From positions 1,302,001 to 1,366,000 of the forward strand of contig NZ_CP042266.1 in NCBI RefSeq assembly GCF_007856155.1: a stretch of 64,000 nucleotides of DNA. The letters are read 5' to 3'. The notes under the pieces were generated by a model. It was not told the origin of the DNA. It was given only the letters and a program-made list of their open reading frames with translations, and did not search any database. Within the stretch, counting starts at the first letter, position 1; each line of letters begins with the position of its first letter. This document shows, piece after piece, positions 1 through 8,916 of the stretch. Both the position numbers and the translations under genes were made by a program. The stretch comes from Streptomyces qinzhouensis (GTDB lineage: Bacteria; Actinomycetota; Actinomycetes; Streptomycetales; Streptomycetaceae).

Positions 1-498
1 CACTTCCGGACCAAGGACGAGATCCTCGAAGCGGTCGCGGACGCGGTCAGCGACCGGATCGACCTCTCGATGTTCGACCCGGACGACGGGCGCGACTGGC
101 ACACCGCGCTGCACGACTGGGCGCATTCGCACCGGGCGGCACTGCGGGCCCATCCGAATATCGTGCCGGTCTTCGCCCGCGGCCCCGGCCGCCGTCCGGC
201 CGGGCTGCGGGTCGCCGACGCGGTGTTCGGTGCGATGGTGCGCGCGGGCTGGCCGGCCGCCCAGGCCACCCGGATCGGCGCGCTGATGCGCTACTTCATC
301 ACCGGCTCGGCGCTGGGCTCCTTCGCCCGGGGCTTCGTGGACGACGCCACGGCGTACGACCCCGCCGTCTATCCCCATCTGGGCCGCGCGCATCTGCTGG
401 CGGAGCACCAGGAGCAGGTCGACGAAGGCGCGTTCGAAACCGGCCTGCGGGCGATCATCGACGGACTGTCCGTCCAGTACGCGGCCCTGGACCGGTAG
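1..498 (+). CDS. TetR-family transcriptional regulator, C-terminal part (5' end outside window)
   Basis: The reading frame is open from base 1. It begins inside the recognition-helix end of a TetR HTH (HFRTKDEILEAVAD), so only the last HTH residues and the ligand-binding domain are present, about 165 residues. The body (W-rich helix, RGPGRRPAGLR, then a helix around ALMRYFITGSALGSFARG) looks like a TetR C-terminal domain. Such proteins repress genes in response to small ligands. The regulated gene is probably outside the window, since the next gene is convergent. The ligand cannot be predicted. Confidence 0.85.
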   Translation, partial: HFRTKDEILEAVADAVSDRIDLSMFDPDDGRDWHTALHDWAHSHRAALRAHPNIVPVFARGPGRRPAGLRVADAVFGAMVRAGWPAAQATRIGALMRYFITGSALGSFARGFVDDATAYDPAVYPHLGRAHLLAEHQEQVDEGAFETGLRAIIDGLSVQYAALDR

Positions 499-594
499 GC
501 CCCCTTCCGGATCCGGCCCGGCGGCCGAACGGCCGCGCCCCGGCGACCGATGAGGTCGCCGGGGCGCTGTGGGGGGAGGGGAAGGCGCGGGTGG

Positions 595-2046
595 TCAGAT
601 GATGCCGAAGAGCACTCCGGCGGCGAGGACCACGAGCGAAGTGAGCGCCGCCCATTTGACGGTGAACCGGGTGTGGTCGCCGAACTCCACCTTGGCCATG
701 CCGACGAGGACGTAGACGGCGGGCACCAGCGGGCTGGACATGTGCAGCGCCTGGCCGACGAGGGACGCCCGGGCGATCTCCAGCGGGGACACCCCGTGGG
801 CGGCACCGGCCTCGGCGAGCACGGGCAGGACGCCGAAGTAGAAGCCGTCGTTGGACATGAAGTACGTGAGGGGCAGGCTCAGCAGACCGGTGACGATGGC
901 CATATGCGGACCCATGCCCTGGGGAATGGCGTCGACCAGCCAGTCCGCCATGCTCTTGACCATTCCGGTGCCGGTGAGGACACCGGTGAAGACGGCGGCG
1001 GCGAAGACCATTCCGGCCACATTGAGGACGTTCTCGGCGTGGGCGCCGATCCGCTCCTTCTGCTCGGCCATATTGGGGTAGTTGACCGTGAGCGCGAGGG
1101 CGGCGCCGAGCAGGAACAGCACCGGGATGGGGAGCAGCTCCATGATCATCGCGGTGAGGAGGGCGATGGTGAGCCCGGCGTTGAACCAGTAGAGCCTGGG
1201 CCGCAGGGTGGGCCGGTTGGGGTCGAGGCCCTGGAAACCGTCCGTATCGTCGCCACCGGGGGCGCCGGCGGAGTCGGAGGCATCGTCGCCGGGGCCGCTG
1301 ACGGCGGCGGAAGCACCCGAGGAACCCGAAGAGCCGGCGGCGCCCGAGGCGGCCTTGCCGGTGCCCGTACCGGACGTGACCAGCACCGTCTCGGAGCCCT
1401 TCCCGGTCTCCAGCACCTCGTCCAGGGAGAGGTAGCCGACGCGCTTGCGCTCCCGCAGCCCCAGGAAGTAAGCGAGGATGAAGACGAAGAGCAGACCCAC
1501 CAGCAGCGCGGGGATCATCGGCACGAAGATATCGGCGGCGTCGAGCTTCAGCGCGGTCGCCGCCCGGGCGGTCGGGCCGCCCCAGGGGAGGGTGTTCATC
1601 ACGCCGTTGGCCGTGGCGGCGATGCCGGTCATCACGACCAGGCTCATCTTCAGGCGCTTGTAGAGGGGGTACATCGCCGAGACGGTGATCATGAAGGTGG
1701 TGGAGCCGTCGCCGTCGAGAGAGACGATGGCGGCGAGCAGCGCCGTACCGACCACGACCCGCATCGGGTCCGCCTTGCAGAACTTCAGAATGCCGCGGAC
1801 GATCGGGTCGAACAGACCGACGTCGATCATGACACCGAAGTAGACGATCGCGAACATCAGCATCGCGGCGGTCGGCGCGAGGTTGCCGACACCTTCGATG
1901 ACGTAGTCCCCCAGCTGTGCGCCCTGCCCGACGAGGACGCAGAAAAGCGCGGGGATCAGGACCAGCGCCGCGATGGGCGACATCTTCTTCATCATGATCA
2001 GGACCAGGAAGGTCGCGATCATGGCGAAGCCGAGGATTGTCAGCAT
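595..2046 (-). CDS. CitMHS-family metal-citrate:proton symporter
   Basis: This 483-residue integral membrane protein has about 12 hydrophobic segments and the CitMHS pattern: N-terminal MLTILGFAMI, a DGDGSTTFMITVSA segment near residue 110, and a late YFMSNDGFYFGVLP segment. The family imports citrate complexed with Mg2+ or Ca2+ together with protons. A Ser/Gly/Ala/Asp-rich cytoplasmic loop of about 45 residues (roughly 220-265) separates the two halves. The start is the ATG after a weak AGGTAG. A TetR gene lies upstream on the same strand across a 162-bp gap and is a candidate regulator. Family call is strong; exact substrate is inferred. Confidence 0.9.
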   Translation of the reverse strand: MLTILGFAMIATFLVLIMMKKMSPIAALVLIPALFCVLVGQGAQLGDYVIEGVGNLAPTAAMLMFAIVYFGVMIDVGLFDPIVRGILKFCKADPMRVVVGTALLAAIVSLDGDGSTTFMITVSAMYPLYKRLKMSLVVMTGIAATANGVMNTLPWGGPTARAATALKLDAADIFVPMIPALLVGLLFVFILAYFLGLRERKRVGYLSLDEVLETGKGSETVLVTSGTGTGKAASGAAGSSGSSGASAAVSGPGDDASDSAGAPGGDDTDGFQGLDPNRPTLRPRLYWFNAGLTIALLTAMIMELLPIPVLFLLGAALALTVNYPNMAEQKERIGAHAENVLNVAGMVFAAAVFTGVLTGTGMVKSMADWLVDAIPQGMGPHMAIVTGLLSLPLTYFMSNDGFYFGVLPVLAEAGAAHGVSPLEIARASLVGQALHMSSPLVPAVYVLVGMAKVEFGDHTRFTVKWAALTSLVVLAAGVLFGII

Positions 2047-2056
2047 GGGGGGCTAC

Positions 2057-2107
2057 CTAACGTTCATCCTTGAACTCCCACCGAGGCGGCGGTCCGGATG
2101 ACGTTAG
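2057..2107. promoter_or_regulatory. Imperfect inverted repeat upstream of the CitMHS gene (candidate operator)
   Basis: CTAACGTTCATC (2057-2068) and GATGACGTTAG (2097-2107) are reverse complements apart from one inserted base. They sit just upstream of the CitMHS start. This could be an operator for the adjacent TetR protein or a structured leader; nothing here decides between them. Confidence 0.3.
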
Positions 2108-2208
2108 GTCGCGCCAAATGGCGTTAACAAGATGTTGACGTGCGAGCAATACGAGCAAAACACCAGGTGAACGCGGGGCCGCGGGCCGGATCCGGCGGAC
2201 CGGGCCGG

Positions 2209-2853
2209 TCAGCCCGCCGTATCCCCGGCGGCTCGGGGGTCGAGGGCCCCGGCCAGATAGGCCCGCAGCAGCAGCCGTGCCTCCGCGATGACCGCCGCGT
2301 CCCCCTCCGCGGTGATCCGGAAGGCGAGCTGGAGCACCGCGTCCGCCGCCTCCACGGCGACCAGGACGGTACGGCGCAGACCGGCGTCCGGGTCCCGCCC
2401 GATCTGGGCGGCGAGAAAGTGGACGAGCCGGTCGGCGAGCGCGTGCTCGGCGCCCTCGGGCGGGCTGCCGACGGGAATCCGGTACCCGAAGTCCACCAGG
2501 GAGAATCCCGGGGCGGTGCGCTTCATCAGCACATATTCGTCGAGGACGGCGTCCAGCAGTCCGCACCAGTCGCCCGGGGGCAGGGCCGCCACCCGTTCGG
2601 CCACCCGTTCGCCGTACCGGTCGAGGTTACGGGCGGCGAGCGCGTCCACGAGGGCGCGCTTGTTGCCGAAGAAACGGTAGACGGACCCGATCGGCACCCC
2701 GGCCCGCACGGCGACCGTCCGGGTGGACAGCTCCTCGTACCCCGACTCGTCGAGCAGCTCCGCACAGGCATCGAGAATCCGCGCGAGCCGCTCCGCGCTG
2801 CGCGCCTGGACGGGTTCCCGGCGTAGATGGGGATGGGGCACGCGCTCCATCAT
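2209..2853 (-). CDS. TetR-family transcriptional regulator
   Basis: This 214-residue protein has a clear TetR HTH at about residues 15-60 (ARILDACAELLDESGYEELS, then VAVRAGVPIGSVYRFFGNK). The ligand domain that follows resembles the Streptomyces TetR_C group, with DEYVLMKRTAPGFSLVDFG. The frame stays open upstream, but that extension is low-complexity and lies over the hmgA promoter, so I chose the double ATG at 2853/2850. There is no strong ribosome-binding site, so translation may be leaderless. It diverges from hmgA and lies upstream of the CitMHS gene; either could be its target. Confidence 0.85.
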   Translation of the reverse strand: MMERVPHPHLRREPVQARSAERLARILDACAELLDESGYEELSTRTVAVRAGVPIGSVYRFFGNKRALVDALAARNLDRYGERVAERVAALPPGDWCGLLDAVLDEYVLMKRTAPGFSLVDFGYRIPVGSPPEGAEHALADRLVHFLAAQIGRDPDAGLRRTVLVAVEAADAVLQLAFRITAEGDAAVIAEARLLLRAYLAGALDPRAAGDTAG

Positions 2854-3006
2854 GCTGCATCCGACGGCGCCGAACAGGCACTTCGCCCGCGAAGTCCACG
2901 TTCGGCCGACGCCGGACCGATGCCGTGGCGGAGTCCGGCCCGCACGTGCCCCTGCACACTTCCCGCACAGGTGAGCCGGGCGTCGCCGTTGACGGGGGCC
3001 TCCGGC

Positions 3007-3030
3007 AATCCTACGGTTGTCCATAGGATT
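3007..3030. promoter_or_regulatory. Perfect 7-bp inverted repeat upstream of hmgA (candidate operator)
   Basis: AATCCTA (3007-3013) and TAGGATT (3024-3030) are perfect inverted repeats separated by 10 bp. They lie 14 bp before the ATG at 3044 and 47 bp before the preferred hmgA start. The position suits repression by the downstream GntR/UTRA protein or the divergent TetR. Confidence 0.4.
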
Positions 3031-3076
3031 CATGAGGGTATCCATGAAGGACCTTCCTCCGGCACCGGGAGTGGCG

Positions 3077-4438
3077 ATGAGCGGAAGCGGGCAGGCGGCG
3101 CAGGGGTACGCGGGGGCGGTGGAGCGGGCGCGGGAGGTCGCGGGGGCGCTGGAGTACACCGGGGGGTTCGGCAACGAGCACGCATCCGAGGCGCTGCCGG
3201 GGGCCCTGCCGGTCGGGCGGAACTCACCTCAGCGCGCACCTCACGGCCTGTACGCGGAGCAGCTCAGCGGCTCCGCGTTCACCGAGCCCCGGGCGGTCAA
3301 CCGGCGTTCCTGGCTCTACCGGATCCGGCCGTCGGCCGCGCATCCGCCGCTGCGCCGGATCGACAACGGAAGCGTGCGCAGCGGCCCGTTCGCCGAGGCG
3401 ATCCCCGACCCGAACCGGCTGCGCTGGAACCCCCTGCCGGAGCCGGCGCCCGGCACCGACTGGCTGGCCGGGCTCTGGACCCTCGGCGGCAACGGCGACC
3501 CCGCCGAGCGCTCCGGCACGGCCGTGCACCTCTACCACGCGAACGCGCCGATGGTGGACCGGGTGTTCGGCGACTCCGACGGCGAACTGCTGATCGTCCC
3601 GGAGTCGGGCGGGCTGCTGCTGGTGACCGAGCTGGGCCTGCTGGCGGCGCGCCCCGGGGAGGTCGCGCTGATCCCCCGCGGGGTCCGGTTCCGGGTCGAG
3701 CTGCTGGACGAACGGGCCCGCGGCTATGTCTGCGAGAACTACGGCCGGCCGTTCCGGCTGCCCGATCTCGGCCCGATCGGCGCCAACGGTCTCGCCAACC
3801 CCCGGGACTTCCTCGCCCCCGTCGCCGCGTACGAGGACGTCGAACGCCCGGTCGAGGTCGTCACGAAGTACTGCGGCCACCTGTGGGCCGCGACGTACGA
3901 CCACTCCCCGCTCGATGTCGTCGCCTGGCACGGCAGCCATGTGCCGTACGTCTACGATCTGAAGCGCTTCAACGTCATCGGCAGCATCTCCTACGACCAC
4001 CCGGACCCGTCGATCTTCACGGTCCTCACCTCCCCCACCGACACCCCCGGCCTCGCCGATGTCGACTTCGTGGTCTTCGCCCCGCGCTGGCTGGTCGGCG
4101 AGGACACCTTCCGGCCGCCGTATTTCCACCGCAATGTGATGAGCGAGTACATGGGCCTGATCGAAGGGGCGTACGACGCGAAGACGGCGGGCGAGGGCGG
4201 TTTCGTGCCGGGCGGCGGCTCGCTGCACCCCATGATGTCGGCGCACGGGCCCGACCGGGAGACCTTCGAGCGGGCGAGCGCGGCCGAGCTGAAGCCGCAG
4301 AGACTGGACGACGGACTCGCCTTCATGTTCGAGACCCGGCGGCCCCTGGTGGTCACCCGGCAGGCCGCGGAGGCCCGGCACCGCCAGAAGGAGTACGACA
4401 GCGTGTGGCAGGGTCTGGAGCGTCACTTCCCGTCCTGA
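3077..4438 (+). CDS. hmgA: Homogentisate 1,2-dioxygenase
   Basis: HmgA opens the ring of homogentisate to maleylacetoacetate in tyrosine and phenylalanine catabolism, using a non-haem Fe(II). This 453-residue cytoplasmic protein carries family hallmarks: [16 protein letters not shown] near the N-terminus, [35 protein letters not shown], and the iron-ligand region [14 protein letters not shown] with [11 protein letters not shown]. Two starts are plausible: ATG 3044 (GAGGG, 6-7 nt spacing) and ATG 3077 (GGGAG, 5 nt). I prefer 3077 because the protein then begins close to the conserved region. A GntR gene follows 39 bp later and is probably co-transcribed. No maleylacetoacetate isomerase or fumarylacetoacetase gene is in the window. 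Confidence 0.95.
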   Translation: MSGSGQAAQGYAGAVERAREVAGALEYTGGFGNEHASEALPGALPVGRNSPQRAPHGLYAEQLSGSAFTEPRAVNRRSWLYRIRPSAAHPPLRRIDNGSVRSGPFAEAIPDPNRLRWNPLPEPAPGTDWLAGLWTLGGNGDPAERSGTAVHLYHANAPMVDRVFGDSDGELLIVPESGGLLLVTELGLLAARPGEVALIPRGVRFRVELLDERARGYVCENYGRPFRLPDLGPIGANGLANPRDFLAPVAAYEDVERPVEVVTKYCGHLWAATYDHSPLDVVAWHGSHVPYVYDLKRFNVIGSISYDHPDPSIFTVLTSPTDTPGLADVDFVVFAPRWLVGEDTFRPPYFHRNVMSEYMGLIEGAYDAKTAGEGGFVPGGGSLHPMMSAHGPDRETFERASAAELKPQRLDDGLAFMFETRRPLVVTRQAAEARHRQKEYDSVWQGLERHFPS

Positions 4439-4477
4439 CCCCACGGTCTCGCCCGACCCGGAGATACGGAGCCCCCC

Positions 4478-5230
4478 GTGACCTCCTCCTTCGCCCCTGA
4501 TTCGCTCGTCCTCAACCGCAAGCTGCCGCTGTGGTACCAGGTTTCGCAGTCGCTGCGCGCCTCCATACTGGGCCGGGCGCCCGAGGCGTCCCTGCGGCTG
4601 CCGACCGAGGAGCAGCTGGCCGGGCATTACGGCGTCAGCGTGCTGACCATGCGGCAGGCGCTGAAGGAGCTGGAGGAGGAGGGGCTGATCAGCCGGCACC
4701 GGCGGCGCGGCACCTTCATCGAGCCGGGGGCCCGCCGGGGCGCCCCCCGGCGGCTGCTGGGGTCGATCGACGCGATCGTGGCCCAGCAGTCGGGCGAGCG
4801 GACGACGGTCCTCGGCCATGGCCGGGAGCCGGTACCGGTGGAACTGGCCGAGCACTTCCCGGGGCTGTCCGAGGTGGTGACGTACCGCAGGCTGCGGCGG
4901 GACGGGGAGACCGGCGAGCCGACGAACTGGGCGGAGAACGCGGTCCGGCCCGATATCGCGGCCCTGCTCGACATCGCCGATCTGGAGCGGTGGCCGATGA
5001 CGAAGGTACTGCGGGACGCGGTGGGGGTACGGATCGGCCGGATCACGGACACGGTCGAGGCCCGGCTCGCGGACCCGCCGACCGCCGAACTCCTCCAGGT
5101 GCCGCTGCTGAGCCCGATCCTGCACTACACGGGGGTCACCCATGACACGGAGGGCCGGGTCGTCGATGTGGCCCGGATCCGCTACCGGGGCGACCGGTTC
5201 TCCTTCTCGGTCACGGTCGACGCGCCGTAG
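4478..5230 (+). CDS. GntR/HutC-family regulator with UTRA ligand-binding domain
   Basis: This 250-residue protein has an N-terminal winged helix (residues about 15-75: LPTEEQLAGHYGVSVLTMRQ, then LEEEGLISRHRRRGTFIEPG) and a C-terminal UTRA domain of about 150 residues. It starts at GTG after GGAG. Its position 39 bp behind hmgA suggests regulation of homogentisate or tyrosine breakdown through the inverted repeat at 3007-3030. UTRA domains bind small metabolites, so an aromatic intermediate would be a reasonable effector; that is inference. Confidence 0.85.
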   Translation: MTSSFAPDSLVLNRKLPLWYQVSQSLRASILGRAPEASLRLPTEEQLAGHYGVSVLTMRQALKELEEEGLISRHRRRGTFIEPGARRGAPRRLLGSIDAIVAQQSGERTTVLGHGREPVPVELAEHFPGLSEVVTYRRLRRDGETGEPTNWAENAVRPDIAALLDIADLERWPMTKVLRDAVGVRIGRITDTVEARLADPPTAELLQVPLLSPILHYTGVTHDTEGRVVDVARIRYRGDRFSFSVTVDAP

Positions 5231-5486
5231 CTCCGGGAACGCATCACGCGCCCGGCCGCGGTGCGGCGGGGCGCGGTTTCGGCGCGAGGTGAGGCGGGTG
5301 AGGGTGTGAGCGGGCCGCTCGCCGAGCGGGGAGCGGACGGCGTGGCCGCCGGAGAAGGGACACCGGCGGGGAGACCAGGGCCCACAGAGGTGCTGTCGCC
5401 GCCTGAGCGCGGGGCCGCCCAGGCGGTGACACGTGACGCGGAGTGCACGACGGCGGCTCGGGTGGCGGCCGCCCGGCAGCCGAAGG

Positions 5487-5753
5487 TCAGTGGCGGCTGC
5501 CGAGGAGCGTACGGCGCAGTCTGCGCAGCGGGGCGAAGAGGGACACCCGTCCGGTCCTGCCACGGCTACGCTCGTGCGCACCGTCGCGCGCGGTGAGCTC
5601 CAGCATCAGGGACGTCGCCTCGATCGTCTCGCGCTGCGGGACGGCGGGGCCGCCCAGCACCGAGAGATGTCGGTCGAGGCGCGAGCTGGTCGCGCTGTTC
5701 CCGCAGGTGATCGCAGGCACTCGCGGCCTGCTCCGCACTGTTATCTGTTCCAT
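5487..5753 (-). CDS. Conserved small protein of unknown function (88 residues)
   Basis: The start is an ATG with a strong GGGGAG ribosome-binding site 5 nt upstream. The protein (MEQITVRSRPRVPAITCG, then LDRHLSVLGGPAVPQR, ending in a basic LFAPLRRLRRTLLG tail) has the look of a small protein conserved across Streptomyces; that is recollection, not a search. It has no signal peptide or membrane segment. The C-terminal third is strongly basic and could bind nucleic acid or membrane. It diverges from the Ser/Thr kinase gene across about 430 bp. No function can be assigned. Confidence 0.6.
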   Translation of the reverse strand: MEQITVRSRPRVPAITCGNSATSSRLDRHLSVLGGPAVPQRETIEATSLMLELTARDGAHERSRGRTGRVSLFAPLRRLRRTLLGSRH

Positions 5754-6184
5754 GACACTCCCCACCCGTAACGACGCACCCGGCCCGGGCAGGTTAACCC
5801 TATCGCCCCCAGGTGACACTCGTGTATCCCGTCTACCCGATTCACCATGCCCGTACGCGAGTTGACGGCCCCCTGTCCAGCAGTGGCCAATTCGGTCTAT
5901 TCCCCGGCGAGTTGGACAGTTCACGGCATCACCGCCGCCATGTCACAGCCGTCACAGCAGTCCCGGCCGAGACAGGAAGTGATCGCGCTCACAGCGGCAC
6001 CACGGGCGTCCGGCGTTGGTGACAAGCGGGTGACAGGAGGGTGCCGAGCCCGCTCCAAGTCCGTTCCCGGGGGGCTGCGGCGGGCCGGATTCCGGCTAAC
6101 TTGAAAGGGTTTCCCCCCGGCCTCCGGCGGGGTTCCGGGATGTCGTGCACCGCCGTACCTCCGCCCTTACGGATGGGAGCCCTG
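5754..6184. other. Divergent intergenic region between the 88-residue protein gene and the kinase gene
   Basis: No convincing gene is visible. The region is less GC-rich than its surroundings and must hold the two divergent promoters. CTGTCCA (5873-5879) and TGGACAG (5913-5919) form a 7-bp inverted repeat with a long 33-bp spacer, which may be chance. On the minus strand a TAGGGT near 5795 could be a -10 element for the small gene. Confidence 0.35.
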
Positions 6185-7858
6185 ATGCACGGAAGACTCG
6201 TCGCCGGCCGGTACCGTCTGGACGCCCCCCTGGGCGAGGGCGGTATGGGTGTGGTGTGGCGCGCCAGGGACGAAGTGCTGGGCCGCGAGGTGGCCGTCAA
6301 GGAGGTACGTGCCCCGGGCGGGCTCGGCACCGAGGACCTCCGGCGGCTCTACGCCCGGCTGGAGCGCGAGGCCCGGGCCGCGAGCCGGGTCTCCCACCGC
6401 AATGTGGTGACGGTGTACGACGTCGTGTTCGACCGCGGCGGGGCGGACGGCCCGGGCGACGGCGAGGACAACGGCCACGGGGCGGACGGCGACCGGCCGT
6501 GGATCGTGATGGAGCTGGTGCGGGGCCTGTCGCTGGCCGAGGTGCTCACCGCCGAGGGCCCGCTGACCCCGGAGCGGACCGCGCGGATCGGCGCCGAGGT
6601 GCTGGCCGCGCTGACGGCCGCCCATGAAGCGGGCGTACTGCACCGCGATGTGAAACCGGGGAACGTTCTGATCGGCAATGACGGGCGGGTGGTGCTCTCG
6701 GACTTCGGCATCGCGACCCTCGAGGGCACCGCTCAGCTCACCATGACGGGTGAACTCGTCGGCTCTCCCGAATTCCTCGCGCCCGAGCGGGCCCTCGGGC
6801 GGAACCCCGGTCCGGCCTCGGACCTGTGGTCGCTGGGGGTGCTGTTGTACGCGGCGGTGGAGGGCGCGTCGCCGTTCCGCCGGAACACGGCGCTGGGCAC
6901 CCTGCAGTCGGTGGTGGAGGACCGGCTGCCGCCGCCCCGGCGGGCCGGGGAACTGGCACCGGTCATCGCCGGGCTGCTGCACAAGGACCCGGCGGAGCGG
7001 CTGGGAGCGGCCGAGGCGACGAGGGCGCTGCGGGTGGTGGGCGCCGGAGGTACGGCCCCCCGGACGACGCCGCCCTCGGGGCCGTACGCGCCGACCGTCA
7101 CCACGGCGGTACCGGGCCGGGGCCCGGCACCGGTGCCCGTCGTGTCCCCCGGGCCCGGGGCGACCGCCCCCGTACCGCACTCCGCCGGGGCGGATCCCCG
7201 TACGGCGCGGCGGTCGAGGGCCGTTCCGGCGGCGGGGGCCGCGCTCGCGGTGATCGCCGCGGCCGGGGTGGCGTGGGCGCTGGTCGAGGGGCTCGGGGGC
7301 GGCGACGGCAGCGACGGCCGGTCCGGCGGTACGTCGTCGTCCGCCGCCCGGACCCCGGGCCCACCGGCGAAGGCGCCGGTCGCCGGGACCGGTGGTACGC
7401 GGAGCGCGCCGGCGGCGAGCGTCCGGACGTCGCCGTCGCCCTCGCCGTCGCCGGAGGTCCGGCAGCGTGTGACGGTCACCGTCGAGACGGTACGGGACCG
7501 GTGGGCCGGCACCTGTCCGCCGCCGGACTCCGACGCCCCGGCCTTCCGGGCGCGGATCACGGTCGGCCCGACCCCGGCGGTCGTCGAGTACCGCTGGACC
7601 ACCGAGAACGGCACCGGGACCGATACCCGTTGGCGGACCCTCGACTTCGGGCGGTACCAGGAGCGGACACGAACGGTGGAGCACACGGTGTCCGCCCGTG
7701 GGGACGGCGAGACCCTCCGCGACCGGATCCGGCTGGAGGTCCGGAAACCGGTCACGGCGCGTTCCGAGTGGGTCGCGTTCACGGTGACGTGCGACCGGAC
7801 TCCGTCGTCCCCCGCCGGATCGTCCGCGAGCGCGCCGGCCGGCGGCTCGGGCGGGTGA
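6185..7858 (+). CDS. Membrane-anchored eukaryotic-type Ser/Thr protein kinase
   Basis: This 557-residue Hanks-type kinase has its P-loop GEGGMG at 17-22, catalytic Lys39 (VAVKEV), catalytic loop HRDVKPGN at 153-160 and DFG at 173-175, so it should be active. A Gly/Asp-rich insertion lies in the N-lobe at about residues 84-103. After a Pro-rich linker a single membrane segment (AALAVIAAAGVAWALVEGL) leads to a Ser/Pro/Thr-rich stretch and a compact extracytoplasmic domain with two cysteines (WAGTCPPPDSDAP and FTVTCDR), likely one disulphide in an Ig-like fold. No PASTA repeats are present, so the sensed signal differs from PknB. ATG 6185 has GGGAG 5 nt upstream; the longer frame is unsupported. 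Confidence 0.92.
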   Translation: MHGRLVAGRYRLDAPLGEGGMGVVWRARDEVLGREVAVKEVRAPGGLGTEDLRRLYARLEREARAASRVSHRNVVTVYDVVFDRGGADGPGDGEDNGHGADGDRPWIVMELVRGLSLAEVLTAEGPLTPERTARIGAEVLAALTAAHEAGVLHRDVKPGNVLIGNDGRVVLSDFGIATLEGTAQLTMTGELVGSPEFLAPERALGRNPGPASDLWSLGVLLYAAVEGASPFRRNTALGTLQSVVEDRLPPPRRAGELAPVIAGLLHKDPAERLGAAEATRALRVVGAGGTAPRTTPPSGPYAPTVTTAVPGRGPAPVPVVSPGPGATAPVPHSAGADPRTARRSRAVPAAGAALAVIAAAGVAWALVEGLGGGDGSDGRSGGTSSSAARTPGPPAKAPVAGTGGTRSAPAASVRTSPSPSPSPEVRQRVTVTVETVRDRWAGTCPPPDSDAPAFRARITVGPTPAVVEYRWTTENGTGTDTRWRTLDFGRYQERTRTVEHTVSARGDGETLRDRIRLEVRKPVTARSEWVAFTVTCDRTPSSPAGSSASAPAGGSGG

Positions 7859-7933
7859 CAACGGTAGGCCGCCCGTCACCTCTGCGACGTTCGGGCGTTC
7901 GGGCGTTTCGGGTGTTCAGGCCGTTCCGGGTGT

Positions 7934-8743
7934 TCAGGCGTTCGAGCGGAAGACGGGCAGATAGCCACCGGACTGCCCGGCCGCGGTCGGGTGGTACGAG
8001 TCGCCGATATTGGTCCAGTTGACGCTGTGCAGCCAGGGCGCGGAGGAGCAGATCTCGTGCCCGGTGAAGGCCGGGACGACACTGCCGAAGGTGTAGCCGT
8101 GGTCCGCGGCGCGCTTCGCGACGGCGGTGTTGAGGTGGTCGGCCGCGCCGTTGATCGCGGTCCGCTCGTTCTCGCTCAGCCCGAGCAGACAGCCGCCGCC
8201 GAGCTTGTAGAAGCGGGGGTAGCCGAGGACGACGACCCGGGCGGCCGGCGCCTTGGCGCGGATCGCGCCGTACACGCTGTCGAGCCGGCCGGGCAGGGTG
8301 GCGTCGACGTACGCCTTGGCCTGGTTGACCCGGTTGATGCAGGCGGACTCGGACTGGAGGACACAGGTCATCATCACGTCGGAGAAGCCCGCGTCGTTGC
8401 CGCCGACGGTGACGGAGACGAGGTCGGTGCCGGAGTTCAGCGGGCCGAGCTGGTTCGCCGTGACATCGTTGGTCCGGGCGCCGGAGCAGGCGGTGAAGGC
8501 GAACGAGGAGGGTGCGTTCGAGGCCGCCCAGAGCTTCGGGTAGGCGCGGTTGCTGCGTTTGCAGTCGCCGCTCGCGCTGTCGTAGTCGCCCGCGCCGACC
8601 CCGGAGGAGTAGGAGTCGCCGAGCGCTACGTAGTCGACGGGGGCTGCCGCCGTTCCGGCCTGCGCCGGGGCGGCGCCGACGACGGCGAGTAAGGCACCGA
8701 GCAGGAGTGTGGACGAGAGCGTCACGATACGGGTCAGTCTCAT
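7934..8743 (-). CDS. Secreted SGNH-fold (GDSL) lipase/esterase
   Basis: This 269-residue exported hydrolase has a signal peptide (MRLTRIVTLSSTLLLGALLAV, cleavage near AQA-G). The catalytic Ser lies in ALGDSYSSGVG (block I), the oxyanion GGNDAGF is block III, and SYHPTAAGQ supplies the C-terminal His. Several cysteines suggest the disulphide-bonded Streptomyces lipase/phospholipase A group. ATG 8743 has AGGGAG. It converges with the kinase gene across 75 bp of short TTCGGG-type repeats. Substrates are probably acyl esters of lipids; specificity is unknown. Confidence 0.9.
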   Translation of the reverse strand: MRLTRIVTLSSTLLLGALLAVVGAAPAQAGTAAAPVDYVALGDSYSSGVGAGDYDSASGDCKRSNRAYPKLWAASNAPSSFAFTACSGARTNDVTANQLGPLNSGTDLVSVTVGGNDAGFSDVMMTCVLQSESACINRVNQAKAYVDATLPGRLDSVYGAIRAKAPAARVVVLGYPRFYKLGGGCLLGLSENERTAINGAADHLNTAVAKRAADHGYTFGSVVPAFTGHEICSSAPWLHSVNWTNIGDSYHPTAAGQSGGYLPVFRSNA

Positions 8744-8916
8744 GGAATCTCCCTGGGGCAGGATCGCTGCGCCAACCGTGGTATCAGACAATCCGATCGA
8801 CAGAAAATGAACATGACAAGAGAGATGAGTCACTCCTGCCGCTCTTCTTGACGTGGGATCAACCGCGGTTCAGCATGTAGGGCTCCACACCAGGCTGCCC
8901 GGGAGCACAACCGCCC

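Noticed and set aside
2854..3174. N-terminal extension of the minus-strand TetR protein to 321 residues
   Set aside because: The extension is low-complexity and would cover the hmgA promoter and operator; TetR proteins are normally about 200 residues.
3224..5581. Long minus-strand frame (785 codons) across hmgA and the GntR gene
   Set aside because: Both underlying plus-strand genes are clear family members; the antisense product is low-complexity with no motif.
5873..5919. CTGTCCA/TGGACAG inverted repeat as a kinase operator
   Set aside because: A 7-bp arm with a 33-bp spacer is expected by chance in this region; no second copy was seen.
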